Shown here piece by piece: positions 27,712-39,523 of a stretch of 64,000 bases of DNA (position 1 is the first letter of the stretch; every line of letters starts with the position of its first letter). The stretch is taken from NCBI GenBank assembly GCA_947650365.1, contig CANTAL010000003.1, forward strand, positions 2,542,001 through 2,606,000, written 5' to 3'. Under the pieces are notes generated by a model. That model did no database searches. It had not been told where the DNA came from and saw only the letters and a list, made by a program, of their open reading frames with translations. The translations under genes were made by a program, and so were the position numbers. The DNA is from Chamaelirium japonicum. Its lineage: Eukaryota; Streptophyta; Magnoliopsida; Liliales; Melanthiaceae.

Positions 27712-27864
27712 TGTTGCAAAAAGCGTCCTGTATTATTCATTTACCCCCCTATATATAGGCATAATTAGAGGTTGGGATAGAGACGGGGAAATCTCCTATC
27801 CCATGAATCCAGGGGTCTTTATCCGGTGGGCATCCATATCCGATGCAACCACCGTTTCATAACA
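27712..27864 (-). repeat. 3' LTR of copia element, copy 1 (153 bp)
   Basis: In minus sense it runs TGTTATGAAACGG to TTTTTGCAACA, with canonical TG...CA ends and a TATA-like CTATATATAGG near the middle. The polypurine tract CCAAGGGGGAG lies directly upstream (27,875-27,865). It differs from the LTR at 58,245 at two positions by eye. The matching 5' LTR is absent because the element is cut at 30,570. Confidence 0.9.
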
Positions 27865-28222
27865 CTCCCCCTTGGATGACCACCATTTATCATTGATTGC
27901 CTCATTAAAACCTTTGATGGAAAAACCCAGTGGGAAAAATCCTATCAAAGGAAAAAGAGTACAACCTTAGTTCTTCAGGAACAAGTTCTTCAGGAACTAT
28001 GGTGGGTGCGCATAATGCTGCCTCGTTAAAACCTTTGATGGGAAAACCCTGTGGGAAAAACCCTACCAAAGGAAAAAGAGTAGAGCGCGCATAAATTTGC
28101 ATCTTCAAGATGCCCTCCGCCTAACAATTACATTACCATTATTACATCTCTCCCCCTGATTGTATCTCCTCCTGATTACATTATTACATCTCTCGCCCTG
28201 ATTATATCTCCTCCTTATTACA
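27865..28222 (-). repeat. Copia 3' non-coding region with direct repeats
   Basis: Between the pol stop and the LTR. It holds the polypurine tract and two direct repeats of about 58 bp beginning AAAACCTTTGATGG (about 27,908 and 28,029), each with a short self-complementary core (CCTTTGATGG / CCTATCAAAGG). It also holds a 15-bp doublet (GTTCTTCAGGAACAA) and a tandem CT-rich repeat near 28,140-28,220. It encodes nothing recognisable. Confidence 0.7.
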
Positions 28223-28777
28223 TCAATTTGTTTGGTGATTGAGCCGTCGCAGTCCGATGCCGTACACCATCTTCTGGAAAGTAGACTTGGGCAAAGCTTT
28301 GGTGAAGAGATCCACAAGATTGTCGCTTGACCGTACTTGCTTGACTTCAATCTCCCTTTTCTTCTGAAGTTCGTGGGTGTAGAAAAACTTTGGTGAGATG
28401 TGCTTTGTTCGATCTCCCTTGATGAAGCCAGCTTGAATTTGAGCAATACATGCGGCATTATCTTCGTGGATAACTATCGACTCTTTGGTAACGGATGTCA
28501 ACTGGCAACTGCTTCTGATATGCTGCACAAGTGACCTCAACCATACGCATTCTCTACTTGCTTCATGCAGGGCTAATATTTCAGCATGGTTCGATGATGT
28601 AGCCACAAGTGTTTGTTTGGTCGATCTCCAAGAAATAGCTGCATTGTTATTCAAAAATACATACCCTGTTTGGGATCGACCCTTATGGGGGTCAGAGAGA
28701 AAACCTGAATCTGCATAACCAATCAAGTGAGGAGTACTATAAGAATAAAACAATCCCATATTAATGGTTCCTCGCAA
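28223..28777 (-). pseudogene. pol: Copia pol, RNase H part (copy 1)
   Basis: This is the C-terminal RNase H segment of a copia polyprotein, which removes the RNA strand during reverse transcription. It has GYADSGF with the first acidic residue, then KQTLVATSSNHAEILAL with the conserved acidic residue, ASRECVWL, and HEDNAACIA with the last acidic residue. The end GLRRLNHQTN before the stop looks like the natural end of pol. It is in the same frame as the reverse transcriptase segment upstream and separated from it by a single TAA (28,832-28,834); the methionine at 28,777 is internal and not a real start. The gene is broken here and further upstream, so I call it a pseudogene remnant. Confidence 0.85.
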
Positions 28778-28831
28778 ATATCTAAATATTTGCTTTATTC
28801 CATTCCAATGCCTAAGAGTTGGTTCTGAACT

Positions 28832-30649
28832 TTATCTAGCCAATAGATTAACAGAAAAACATATATCTGGTCTAGTACATTGAGCTAAATACAATAAAGC
28901 ACCAATAGCACTTAAATACGGTTTTTCAGAACCAAGAATAGTTTCATGTTCCTCTTTAGGTCTAAATGGATCTTTATGAATATCAAGAGGTCTAACTACC
29001 ATGGGAGTGCTTAGTGGGTGACATTTATCCATATTAAATTTCTTTAACAAATTTTCAGTATATAATGATTGATGTACTAAAATCCCACTAGAGTTACGCT
29101 CGATCTGCAGGCCGAGGCAAAACTTAGTATCACCAAGTTCTTTCATTTCAAACTCCCTCTTTAGATAATCAGAAGTTTTCTTGAGCTCTTCAGGAGTCCC
29201 AATCAAGTTTATATCATCCACATAAACTGCAATTATTGTAAATCCATTTTCTGATTTCTTTATGAAAAGGCATGGGCATATGGGATCATTCTTATAACCT
29301 TCCCTAGACAAATATTCACTAAGGCGATTGTACCACATCCTTCCGGATTGCTTCAGGCCGTACAATGCTCGTCTTAGTTTTATCGAGTGCGCACTCTTTG
29401 ATGTTGCTTCAGGCAACTTGAATCCTTCTGGGACTTTTGATGTTGCTTCGGGCAACTTGAATCCTTCTGGGATTTTCATATAAATATCTGTGTCTAGGTT
29501 CCCGTATAGGTATGTCGTTACGACATCCATTAGTCTCATCTCTAGTTTTTCAGAAACTGTGAGACTAATGAGATATCTAAATGTAACTATATCCATAACA
29601 GGGGAATATATTTCTTCATAATCAATCCCGGGTTTCTGCAGGAATCCCTGAGCTACAAGCCTTGCCTTATATCTAGCGATTTCATTATTTTCATTTCTTT
29701 TTCTTACAAACACCCATTTGAAACCTACAGGGTTTACGTTATTTGGTGTTTGTACTATAGGTCCAAATGCTCCACGTTTCTTGAGAGATTCAAGTTCAGC
29801 TTGAATAGTTTCTCTCCATTTTGGCCAATCAGTTTTATGTCGACATTCATATATACTACGTGGTTCATTATCTTCATCATCGCCCTTTGTTATTTCAGTA
29901 GCTACTTTGTATGCAAATATGTCATCGATGACTATTTCCTTTCGGTCCCAAATTTCACCCCTCATATGGAATATTGAGATCTCATTATTTGGTACTGGTA
30001 CCTTATCCATAATCACTGCAGGGATCTCTTCAGGAGTTTGAGGGAAATTTGGCCGTTGGGAAATATTTTCTTCTGGAAAAATATGGTCCATAATCTCTTC
30101 TGGAGCATTATGACCAGGTTCTTCTGGAACCTCAACTTCTTCTGGAGTTTTAGGGCATGATTTCTCATTCAACTTCCTCTTCCGGGGAACTGAATCTTTG
30201 GAACCTATAGGTCTGCCACGTTTCTGACGTGCAGCATTTTCATTAGCGGGAGTTGGAATATTAATTCTTGCAGGTACATTCTTGGCTGGAACAAACGACT
30301 TAGTTACATTAGTTGCATCATTGAAGGCATCAGGTAATTGATTTGCAATATCTTGCAAATGCAAAATCCTTTTTACTTCTACCTCACATTGGGAAGATCT
30401 AGGATCTAGATGAGACATAGTGGAAGTATTCCACGATAATTTACGCAGTTCTTCGGGAACAGGTCGTTGCCTAGAAACTTCTTTATCTCCCCTTAACGGC
30501 GGGAAGACTGTCTCATCGAAATGACAATCTGCAAATCTAGCAGTAAACAGATCACCTGTTAAGGGTTCTATATACGACCCCTTTAGGGTGGGGCACACTT
30601 GACAGCTCTCTCTTTCTACCATCTCATAACACTTTATCAGCTCGAACAT
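28832..30649 (-). pseudogene. pol: Copia pol, reverse transcriptase part, 5' truncated and chimeric (copy 1)
   Basis: The reverse transcriptase of a Ty1/copia element. Visible motifs in order are WREAIQAELESLKK-type entry (here WRETIQAELESLKK), NPVGFKWVF, RYKARLVAQGF, YSPVMDIVTFRYL, RRALYGLKQS, the catalytic YVDD and YLAQCTRPDI. The first 27 residues of the open frame are not copia: they come from family 1 sequence joined at 30,570. Protease, integrase and gag are therefore gone. A 13-residue tandem duplication (PEGFKLPEATSK plus one) lies before RRALYGLKQ. It ends at a TAA where the other copy has a tyrosine codon. Not expected to function. Confidence 0.88.
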
Positions 30650-31518
30650 GTCGAGACCAGCCGATCAGTTGCAAGTAAACAGAGAGAGAAACGAAGACTG
30701 AAGAGAGAGAAGAAGAGAGAAGAGAATAAAGAGATAAATGAAGACAAAAGAGAGAAGAAGTCCAGCTCCAGTCCATTAGCCACGGGTATAGGTGTGAAGT
30801 TAGAAGAAATCTAAATTAAAAAACACTATATTTGTCATTGTTTCTCTCTCCTTTTTCTTGTGACTGGTCGGCTAGGCTCGACATGTTCGTACTGATAATG
30901 TGTTGGGAGAAGAGAGAAGAGAATTGAGAGATAAATGAAGAGAGAATAAGTCCTGCTCTAATCCATTCACTATGGTTATAGGTATGAAGTAAGAAGGAAT
31001 CTAAATTCCAAAACTCTACTTCTTAATAATATAATTAAATCTCTTCGTTCTCTTTCTCCCATCTCATAGCACATTATTAGTACGAACATGTCGAGCCTAG
31101 CCGACTAGTCATAAGAAAACGACGAGAGAAATGAAGACAAAGGAAAGAGAAGAAGATAAAAGAGAATGGAGAAATAAACGAAGAGAGAAAAGGGAAAAAT
31201 TCCTACTCCAGTCCATTGGCCTCGGGTATAGGTGTGAAGTAAAAAGGAATCTAAATTTGAAAACTCCACTTTTCAATATTTATACGATCCCTTTAGGGTG
31301 GGGCATATTTAATGGCTCTTCCATTTTCCCATCTCACAACATGTTATCAATATGAACATGTCAAGCCCAACCGACCAGTCATAAGAAAACAGAGAGAGAA
31401 ACGAAGACCGAAGAGAGAGAAGAAGAGAGAGGAGAACAGAGAGATAAACAAAGAGAGAAGAGAGAAGAAGTCCTACTCCATTCCATTGGCAAGAAAACAG
31501 AGAGAGAAATAAAGACAG

Positions 31519-31836
31519 AAGTAGAGTTTTAGAATATAGATTCCTTCTTACTTTATACCTATACCCGTGGCCAATGGACTGGGCAAGACTTCTTCTCTCT
31601 TCTCTCTTCGTTTATCTCTCTATTCCCTTCTCTCTTCTTCTATCTCTTCTGTCTTCGTTTCTCTCTCCGTTTTGTTACGACTGGTCGGCTGGGCTTGACA
31701 TGTTTGTGCTGGTAACGTGTTATGAGATGGGAGAAAGAAAGAGCCGTCAAATGTGCCCCACCTAAAGGGGTCGTATATTATGTATAGGGTAGGCTAACTT
31801 AGAGCCTAAGCAATCTATGAGAAACTTTAATCCATG
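31519..31836 (-). repeat. Family 1 leader and partial LTR-like core, reverse
   Basis: Leader from AGTAGAGTTTTAGAATATAG through the CT-rich tract to GTGCTGGTAACGTGTTATGAG, then a core that breaks off after TTTAATCCATGGG. Primer-site variant is complementary to CGTTACCAGCACAA. Confidence 0.65.
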
Positions 31837-31874
31837 GGAGAAGAGAGAAGAGAACGGATAGATTTAATTATATT

Positions 31875-32104
31875 ATTGATAAGTAGAGTTTTGGAATTTA
31901 AATTTTTTCTTACTTCACACCTATACCCGTGGCCAATGGACTAGAACATGACTTCTCTCTTCTCTCTTCTCTCTTCATTTATCTCTCCGTTCTCTTCTCT
32001 CTAATTCTCTCTCTTCTGTCTTCCTTTCTCTATCCGTTTTCTTGTGACTGGTCGGTTGGGCTCGACATGTTCGTGCTGATAACGTATTATAAGATGGGAG
32101 ACTT
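31875..32104 (-). repeat. Family 1 leader, reverse, with primer site
   Basis: Leader from AAGTAGAGTTTTGGAATTTA to GTGCTGATAACG, the exact complement of CGTTATCAGCAC, and a short piece of the core end. A short non-repeat-like patch (32,105-32,335) with repeated TATCATCTCAACGTTATTATG words follows. Confidence 0.65.
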
Positions 32105-33290
32105 GAAGAACCGTCAAATGTGCACCAAAACTCTACTTCTTATTAGTTTCATCTCAACGTTATTATGATTATCATAATAATGTTACTAAATCATTAGGGA
32201 TTAGTGTTTCCCTCCGTTCTCTTCTAGTATCATCTCAACGTGCAACATAGTAACGTTATTATGATTATCATAGTATCATCTCAACCTAAGTTTTTAAATT
32301 AAATTAATTATTAAATTAAATCTCTTCGTTCTCTTCTCTCTTCTCCCATAGATTACGTTTTCCATAGATTGCTTAGACACTAAGTAAGTTTACCCTATAA
32401 ATAATATACGACCCCTTTAGGGTGGGGCACGTTTGATGGCTCTATTCCACTTCTCAATAACATAATTAAATATCTCTGTTCTCTTCTCTCATATCCCATG
32501 GATTAGTGTTACGTATAGATTACTTAAGACCTAAGTAAAAATACCCTATGAATAATATACGACCCCTTTAGGGCGGGGCACGTTTGACAGCTCTCTCTTT
32601 CTCTTATCTCATAACATATTATCAAAACAAACATATCGAGCCTAGTCGACCAGTCACAAGAAAACGGAGAGAAAGAAACAAAGACAGAAAAGAGAGAAGA
32701 AGAGAGAAGAGAACATTAAGATAAATGAAGAGAGAAGACCAGTCGACCAGTCGCAAGAAAACGAAGAGAAAAATGAAGATAGAAAAGAGAAGAAACGAGA
32801 AGAGAATGGAGAGATAAACAAAAAAAGAACAGAGAAGAAGTCCTGCTCCAGTCCATTGGCCATGGGTATAGGTGTTAAGTAAGATGGAATCTAAATTCCA
32901 AAACTCCACAGAAGAGAGAGAAGAAGAGACAAGAGAAAGGAAAGATAAATGAAGAGAGAAGAGAGAAGAAGTCCTACTGCAGTCCATTGGCCATGGGTAT
33001 AGGTGTGAAGTAAAAAGGAATCTAAATTCCAAAACTCCCCAGAAGAGAGAGATAAAGAGAGAAGAAAACGGAGAGAGAAATAAAAACAAAAAAGAGAGAA
33101 GAAGAGAGAAGAACTTCTACTCCAGTCCATTCGTCACGGGTATAGCTGTCCATCATCGTGTTGTGAGTAAAGAGAATAAGAAAGAAGAGAACGGAGAGAT
33201 AAACGAAGAGAGAAGAGAAAAGAATTCCTGCTCCAGTCCATTGGACACGGGTATAGGTATGAAGTAAGAAGGAATCTAAATTCCAAAATA

Positions 33291-34115
33291 AATAGTTAAT
33301 TATTTGAATATATAAATAATAAAATATTTTTTCAATATCTTAATATTTTATTAAATAATTTAATAAAGATTTATTTATTTTTATATTTAAATCACAAATA
33401 AATTATATAAATAATTTAATTATATACTGTAAAGTAAGAAGGAATCTATATTCAAAAACTCTACTTCTCAATATAATCATCTCAATGTTATTCTGATTAT
33501 TATAGTCATATTACTATTTTTTTTTTAATTATTATATAATTTAAAAATTTAAGTTTTAGTAAAATAATTTATTTATTTAATTATTTCATTATCGAGTTAT
33601 TTATTTAAATTTGTTATTTTAGTTATTTATTATTATTATATTATTTTATAATTCAATTAGGTAACTATTTAGTAATTTAAATTATTAAATATAGAAATAT
33701 TGATTTAATTATATAATTACTTTATTAATTCATTTTATTAGTTATTTATTTAATTTTTATTTTATTTTTCATTTATTAAATAATTAGTTATTTATCTAAA
33801 TATTAAAAAACTTATTTAGAGAAGAAATATATTAAAAAGATTATTTATATAATAAATAAATAATTTAATTATGAAAAGATTTTATAATTAAATAATTTAA
33901 TATTTCAAAAATAAATAATTTTTTTAAATAATTTATTTATATTATTATATATAATTTCATATTTATTTAATTATTTAATTATTTTATTATTTTTTTATTA
34001 AACTAATTAAATTAACTAAATAATAGGAAGTAAAGAACGAAGATGAGGCACACTCGGATATTTTGCTTTAAAAATATTTTACATTTTTCAATAAAATAAT
34101 TTAAAACATTATAAC
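33291..34115 (+). repeat. A+T-rich domain leading into the 34-41 kb array
   Basis: A+T-rich words with an extra copy of the leader end near 33,431-33,500 and the conserved AGGAAGTAAAGAACGAAGA / TGAGGCACACTC segment near 34,024. No gene. Confidence 0.6.
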
Positions 34116-34325
34116 TGTTATGAAATCATTCGATCGGATAGCTTTCCATCATCAAATCTCTCCCAATGATTAGGATTTTCCATAGATTGCTTAGTCCCTA
34201 AGTAAGTTTACCCTATAAATAATATACGACCTCTTGAGAGTTATACTGTAGTACATTTGCCATGGGTATAGGTGTGAACTAAGAAGGAATCTAAATTCTA
34301 AAATTTCACTTCTGAATAGTATCAT
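34116..34325 (+). mobile_element. Family 1 unit 1 of array, internally deleted
   Basis: Core from TGTTATGAAATC to TATAAATAATATACGACC, then a direct jump to the leader end (TTGCCATGGGTATAGGTGTG), so the core end, primer site and GA-rich tract are missing. Confidence 0.7.
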
Positions 34326-35218
34326 CTTAATATTATTATGATTATCATAGTAATATTACTATCATTTTTTAATTAAATTAATCATTTATTTAATTATTAA
34401 ATAAGTTAAATAGTTTAATAATGAAGCTTTTAGTAAAATAAATAATTTATTTATTTATTAAATTATCTAGTTATTTATTTAAATTTATTATTTTATTTAT
34501 TTGTTTTTATTATATTATTAAATAATTAACTTATGTAACTATTTAATTATTTCAATTATTTAATTAAAAAATAATAATTTAAGTATATAATTAATTTATT
34601 AAATAATTTTCTTAGATTTTACTTTAATTATTATTTTATTTTTAAATAATTAAATATTTAATTAATTATTTAAATATTTAACCACTTATTTAGTAAAAAA
34701 ATATATTAAATTTATTATTTACTTAAAACAATAAATAATTTAATTATTAAAAGATTTTATAGGTAAATAAATAATAATTTAAATAAAGTATTATGTAATT
34801 AAATAATTAAAAAATTAAATTATAAAATTATGAAATATTAATTAAAATAAATCAAAAATTAATTATTTAACTAAGTAATAAAATAAAATAATAATTTAAT
34901 AATATTTATTTATAATTTAAATAATTATATTTTATTTGAATATATAAATAATAATATATTTTTTGAAATAACTTAATATCTTTATAAATAATCAAAAAAA
35001 AAATTATTTATTTAAATTTTTAAATAATAAATATATTATTTAATTAATTTATTTATATAGATAATTAAATATTTATTTATTTATTTAATTATTTAATTAA
35101 TTAAACTAATTAAATTATTTAAATAATAAGAAGTAAAGTAGTAAGATGAGGCATACCTAAATTTTTTGCTTTAAACATAATTTATATTTTTCTTTAAAAA
35201 AATTTAAACCAATATAAC

Positions 35219-35577
35219 TGTTATGAGATCGTTCGATCGGATGGCTATCCACTGTTAAATCTTTACCATAGATTAGGGTTACCCAAAGATTGCTTAGGCT
35301 CTAAGTAAGCTTACCCTATAAAATATATAACCCCTTTAAGGTAGGACATGTTTAACGGCTCTCTCTTTCTCCCATCTCATAACACGTTATCAGCACGAAT
35401 ATATCGAGCCCAGCCGACCAGTCATAAAAAAATAGAAAAAAAAACAAGGACAAAAGAAAAAAGTAAACGGAGCGATAAACGAAGAGAGAATAAAGAACAA
35501 GTCCTGCTCTAGTCCACTGGCTATGGGTATAGGTGTGAAGTAAGAAGGAATCTAAATTCTAAAACTCCACTTCTCAA
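35219..35577 (+). mobile_element. Family 1 unit 2 of array, best preserved
   Basis: Core 35,219-35,384 (166 bp) from TGTTATGAGATCG to CATCTCATAACA; the outer 11 bp are a perfect inverted repeat (TGTTATGAGAT / ATCTCATAACA). TATA-like CCCTATAAAATATA near 35,314. Primer site CGTTATCAGCACGA at 35,385-35,398, identical to that of the copia family. GA-rich leader to AACTCCACTTCTC. No coding sequence. Confidence 0.8.
35385..35398 (+). promoter_or_regulatory. Primer-binding site of family 1
   Basis: CGTTATCAGCACGA directly follows the core end TAACA. Identical to the copia family 2 site at 8,282-8,295. Complementary to the tRNA-Ile(IAU) anticodon arm with C facing inosine-34, as explained there. Variants occur after most other cores. 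Confidence 0.65.
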
Positions 35578-36366
35578 TAGTATTATCTCAATATTATTAT
35601 GATTATCATAGTAATTTATCTAGTTATTTCATTAAATTTATTATTTTATTGTTTTTATTATTATATTATTAAATAATTAATTTAGGTAACTATTTAATTT
35701 TTAAAATTATTAAATAAAGAAATAATGATTTAATTATATAATGAATTTTTAATTTATATTATTAGTTATTTCTTTAATTATTATTTTATTTTTAAATAAT
35801 TCAATAATTAGTCAATTATTTAAATATTTAAAAACTTATTTTGTGAAGAAATATATTAAATATATTATTTATTTAAATAAATTAAATAATTTAACTATTA
35901 AATAACTTACTATTTAAATAAATAATAATTTTAAAAAATATTACATTATTAAATAATTAAAAAAATATTTTAATAAATAATGAAATTTTAAATAAAATAA
36001 ATAAAAAAATTTACTATTTAATTATATAATAAAATAAAATAATAATTTAAAAATAATTTTTATATTATTTAAATAATTAGTTTATTATTTGAATATATAA
36101 ATAAGAAAATATTTTATCAATAAATTAATATTAATTTAAATAATTAAATAAATATTAATTTATTTTTATATTTAACTAATAAATAAATTATTAATTATTT
36201 ATTTATATATATTTAAATATTTTTTTATTTATTTAACTATTTAATATATTAAAGTAATAATATTAATAAAATAATAGGAAGTAAAGAATGAAAATGAGGC
36301 ACATTTAAATTTTTTGCTTTAAAAATAATTTATATTTTTCTTTAAAAAATTTTAAAACATTATAAC

Positions 36367-36737
36367 TGTTATGAGATCATTTAATTGGATGGCTGTCGAT
36401 TGTCAGATCTCTCCTATGGATTAGAGTTTTCTATAGATTACTTAGGCCCTAAGTAAAATTAACCTATAAATAATATATGACCTTTTTAGGGTAAAGCACG
36501 TTTGATGGCTCTCCCTTTCTCTCATCTCATAATATGTTATCAGCATGAACATGTCGAGCCCAGCCAACCAGTCCAAAGAAACCGAAGAGAGAAATGGTGG
36601 CAAAAGAGAGAAACGAAGAAAGAAGTGAACAGAGAGGTAAATGAAGAGAGATAAGAGAAGAAGTCCTGCTCCAATCTATTGGCCACGGGTATACGTGTAA
36701 AGTAAGAAGAAATCTAAATTCTAAAACTTCACTACTC
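36367..36737 (+). mobile_element. Family 1 unit 3 of array
   Basis: Core 36,367-36,534 (168 bp), TGTTATGAGATC to CTCATAATA; primer-site variant TGTTATCAGCATGA (36,535-36,548); leader to ACTTCACTACTC. Confidence 0.7.
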
Positions 36738-37667
36738 AATAGTATCATCTCAATATTATTATGATTATCATAGTAATGTTGCAATAATTTTATTAACTAA
36801 ATTAATTATTTATTTAATTATTAAATAATTTAAATAATTGTATAATTTAAATAATTTATTAATTAGTTTTTTATTAAAATAATTAATTTACTTAATTAGT
36901 TATTTATTTAATTAAATTTATTATTTTATTTGTTTTATTATTATTATATTATTAAATAAATAAATTAGGTAACTATTTAATTATCTAAATTATTCAAAAA
37001 ATAAATAATTATTTCATTATATAATGAATTTAGTAATTTATTTTATTAGTTATTTATTTAATTATTATTTTATTTTGGAATAATTAAATAATTAATCAAT
37101 TATTTAAATATTTAAAAAGGTAGCTAGTGAAAAAATATATTAAATGGATTATTTTATTAAACAAATATATAATTTAATTATTAAATGATTTTATATTAAA
37201 GTAAATAATAATTTAAATTAAATATTATATAATTAAGTAATTAAAAAATATTTTCTAAAATTATGACATATTAATTAAAATAAATAAAAAAAATTAATTA
37301 TTTAATTAAGTAATAAAATAAAACAATAATTTTATAACTATTTACTTAATATTTAAATAATTAGTTTATTAATTCAATATATAAATAATAAAATAATTTT
37401 TAAATTTTTTTTATTATTTTCTTAAATAATAAAAGAAATATTTATTTATATTAGTATTTAAATAATAAAAATTATTTAAATTATTTAATTATTTAATTTT
37501 ATAGATAATAAATATTTATTTATTTTTTAATTGTAAAACTATTTATTTTATTAAACTAATTAAATTAATTAAATAATAGGAAGTTAGAATGACGATGAGG
37601 CACACCCGAATTTTTTCCTTTAAAAATAATTTATATTTTTCTTTAAAGAAATTTAAAACATTACAAC

Positions 37668-38003
37668 TATTATAAAATCGTTCGATCGGATGACTGTCTA
37701 CCATCGGATCTCTTCTATGGATTAGGGTTTCTTATAGATTACTTAGGCCCTAAGTAAGCTTATCATATAAATAATATACGACCTCTTTAGGGTGGGGCAT
37801 ATTTGACAGCTCTCTTTTTTTCCCATCATACAACACGTTATAAGCACGAGCATGTCGAGCCCAGCCGACCAATCACAAGAAAACAAAAAGTAAAACGAAT
37901 ATAGAAGACAGAAAAGATGAGAGATGAAGTCATACTCTAGTGCATTAGCCACGGGTATAAGCATGAAGTAAGAAAGAATCTAAATTCCAAATCTCCATTT
38001 CTC
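37668..38003 (+). mobile_element. Family 1 unit 4 of array
   Basis: Core 37,668-37,835 (168 bp), starting TATTATAAAATCG and ending CATACAACA; primer-site variant CGTTATAAGCACGA (37,836-37,849); shorter leader to TCTCCATTTCTC. Confidence 0.7.
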
Positions 38004-39151
38004 AATAGTTTCATCTCAACATTATTATGATTATCATAGTAATGTTACCATATTTTTTCTTAATTAAAATAATTATTTATTTAATTATTGAATAAATTAA
38101 AAAATTTAATAATTTAAATAATTTAATAAATAATTTTTTAATAAACTAATTATTTTATTTAATTATCTAATTATTAAGTTATTTAATTAAATTTATTATT
38201 TTATTTATTTATTATTAATAGTTTATTAAATAATTAAATTAGGTGATTATTTATTTTTTTCAATTATTAAATAAAAAGATAATGATTTAATTTTATAAAT
38301 AATTTTTTAATTTATTATATTACTTTTTTTTTCAATTTTTTTTTATTAATAGAATAATTATGAATTATTTAAATACTTAAAAACTTATTAAGTGATGAAA
38401 TAGGTTTAATAGATTATTTATTTATACAATTAAATAATTTAATTATTAAATGATTACATAGTTTAATAAATAACAATTTAAATATATTATTATATGATTA
38501 AATAATTAAAAAATTATTTTATAAAATAATCAAATAATAATTGAAATAATTTAAAAAATAAATTATTTTATAAAAAAATAAATTAAAATAATAATTTCAT
38601 TATTATGTACTTTTTATTTAAATAATAAGTTAATTATTTGAATATATAAATAATAAAATTTTGAAAAAAAAATTTGGTATTTTTCAAATAATCAAATAAA
38701 TATTTATCTAATTTAATATCTAAATAATAAATAAATTGTTTAAATAATTTAATTAATTAATTATATAGATAATTCAATATTTATTTAATTATTTAACTAT
38801 TTACTTAACTTAATTCATTAAATTTAATTATTTACTTATTATTTAAATAATTAGTTAGTTATTTAAATACAAAAATAATAAAATATATTTTTAAATAACT
38901 TATTATTTTTTTAAATAATAAAATAAAATTTTTATTATTTTAATATTTAAATAATAAATATATTATATAAAAATTTAATAATTAAATTATTTAGATAATT
39001 ATATATATTTTTAATTATTTAACTATTTAATTTATTAAACTAATGAAATTAATTAAATAATAGGAAGTAAAGTAGGAAGATGAGGCACACCCAAAATTTT
39101 TGCTTCAAAAATAATTTATATTTTTTTAAAAAAAAATTAAAACATTATAAA

Positions 39152-39523
39152 TATTATAAGATAATTCAATTGGATAGCTGTCTACCGTCGGATCTCCTCT
39201 ATAGATTAGGGTTTCACATAGATTGCTTAGGCCCTAAGTAAGTTTACCATAAAAATAATATATGACCCCTTTATGGTGGGATATATTTGACAATTCTTTC
39301 TTTCTCTCATCACACAATACGTTATTAGCACGAACATATCGAGCCTAGCCAACCAGTCATAAAAAAACGAAGAGAGAAATGAAGATAAAAGACAGAAAAG
39401 AAGAGAGAAGAGAACAGAGAGATAAATAAAGAGAGAAGAGAAAAGAAGTCCTGCTCCAGTCCATTGGCCACTGGTATAGGTGTGAAGTAAGAAGGAATCT
39501 AAATTCTAAAACTAAACTTCTCA
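39152..39523 (+). mobile_element. Family 1 unit 5 of array
   Basis: Core 39,152-39,319 (168 bp), TATTATAAGATAATTC to CACACAATA; primer-site variant CGTTATTAGCACGA (39,320-39,333); leader to AACTAAACTTCTC. An extra conserved pre-core segment (TTATTAAACTAATGAAATT, AGGAAGTAAAGTAGGAAGA) precedes it. Confidence 0.7.

Larger units (their letters stand above)
24371..30570. repeat. Segmental duplication block B, copy 1
   Basis: This stretch is repeated at about 54,549-61,103 in the same orientation. The offset is 30,533 through the copia element and over the right boundary. It contains a family 1 unit, its A+T-rich domain and the 3' half of a copia element, so the copia insertion predates the duplication. 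The right end is exact: GTTAAGGGTTCTA continues into copia in the other copy but into family 1 sequence here. Confidence 0.85.
30571..33290. repeat. Cluster of rearranged family 1 pieces in both orientations
   Basis: Closely packed fragments with almost no A+T-rich domain. Forward: 30,571-30,830 (core 3' part, primer-site variant CTTTATCAGCTCGA, leader), about 30,906-31,040, 31,050-31,275, 31,282-31,490, 32,340-32,443 and 32,478-32,912, plus several extra leader copies to 33,290. Reverse: about 30,835-30,905, 31,519-31,836 and 31,875-32,104. The leader end GGTATAGGTGTGAAGTAA recurs at least seven times. Open frames here are leader antisense or sense and shift frame between copies; none is called. 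Confidence 0.7.
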
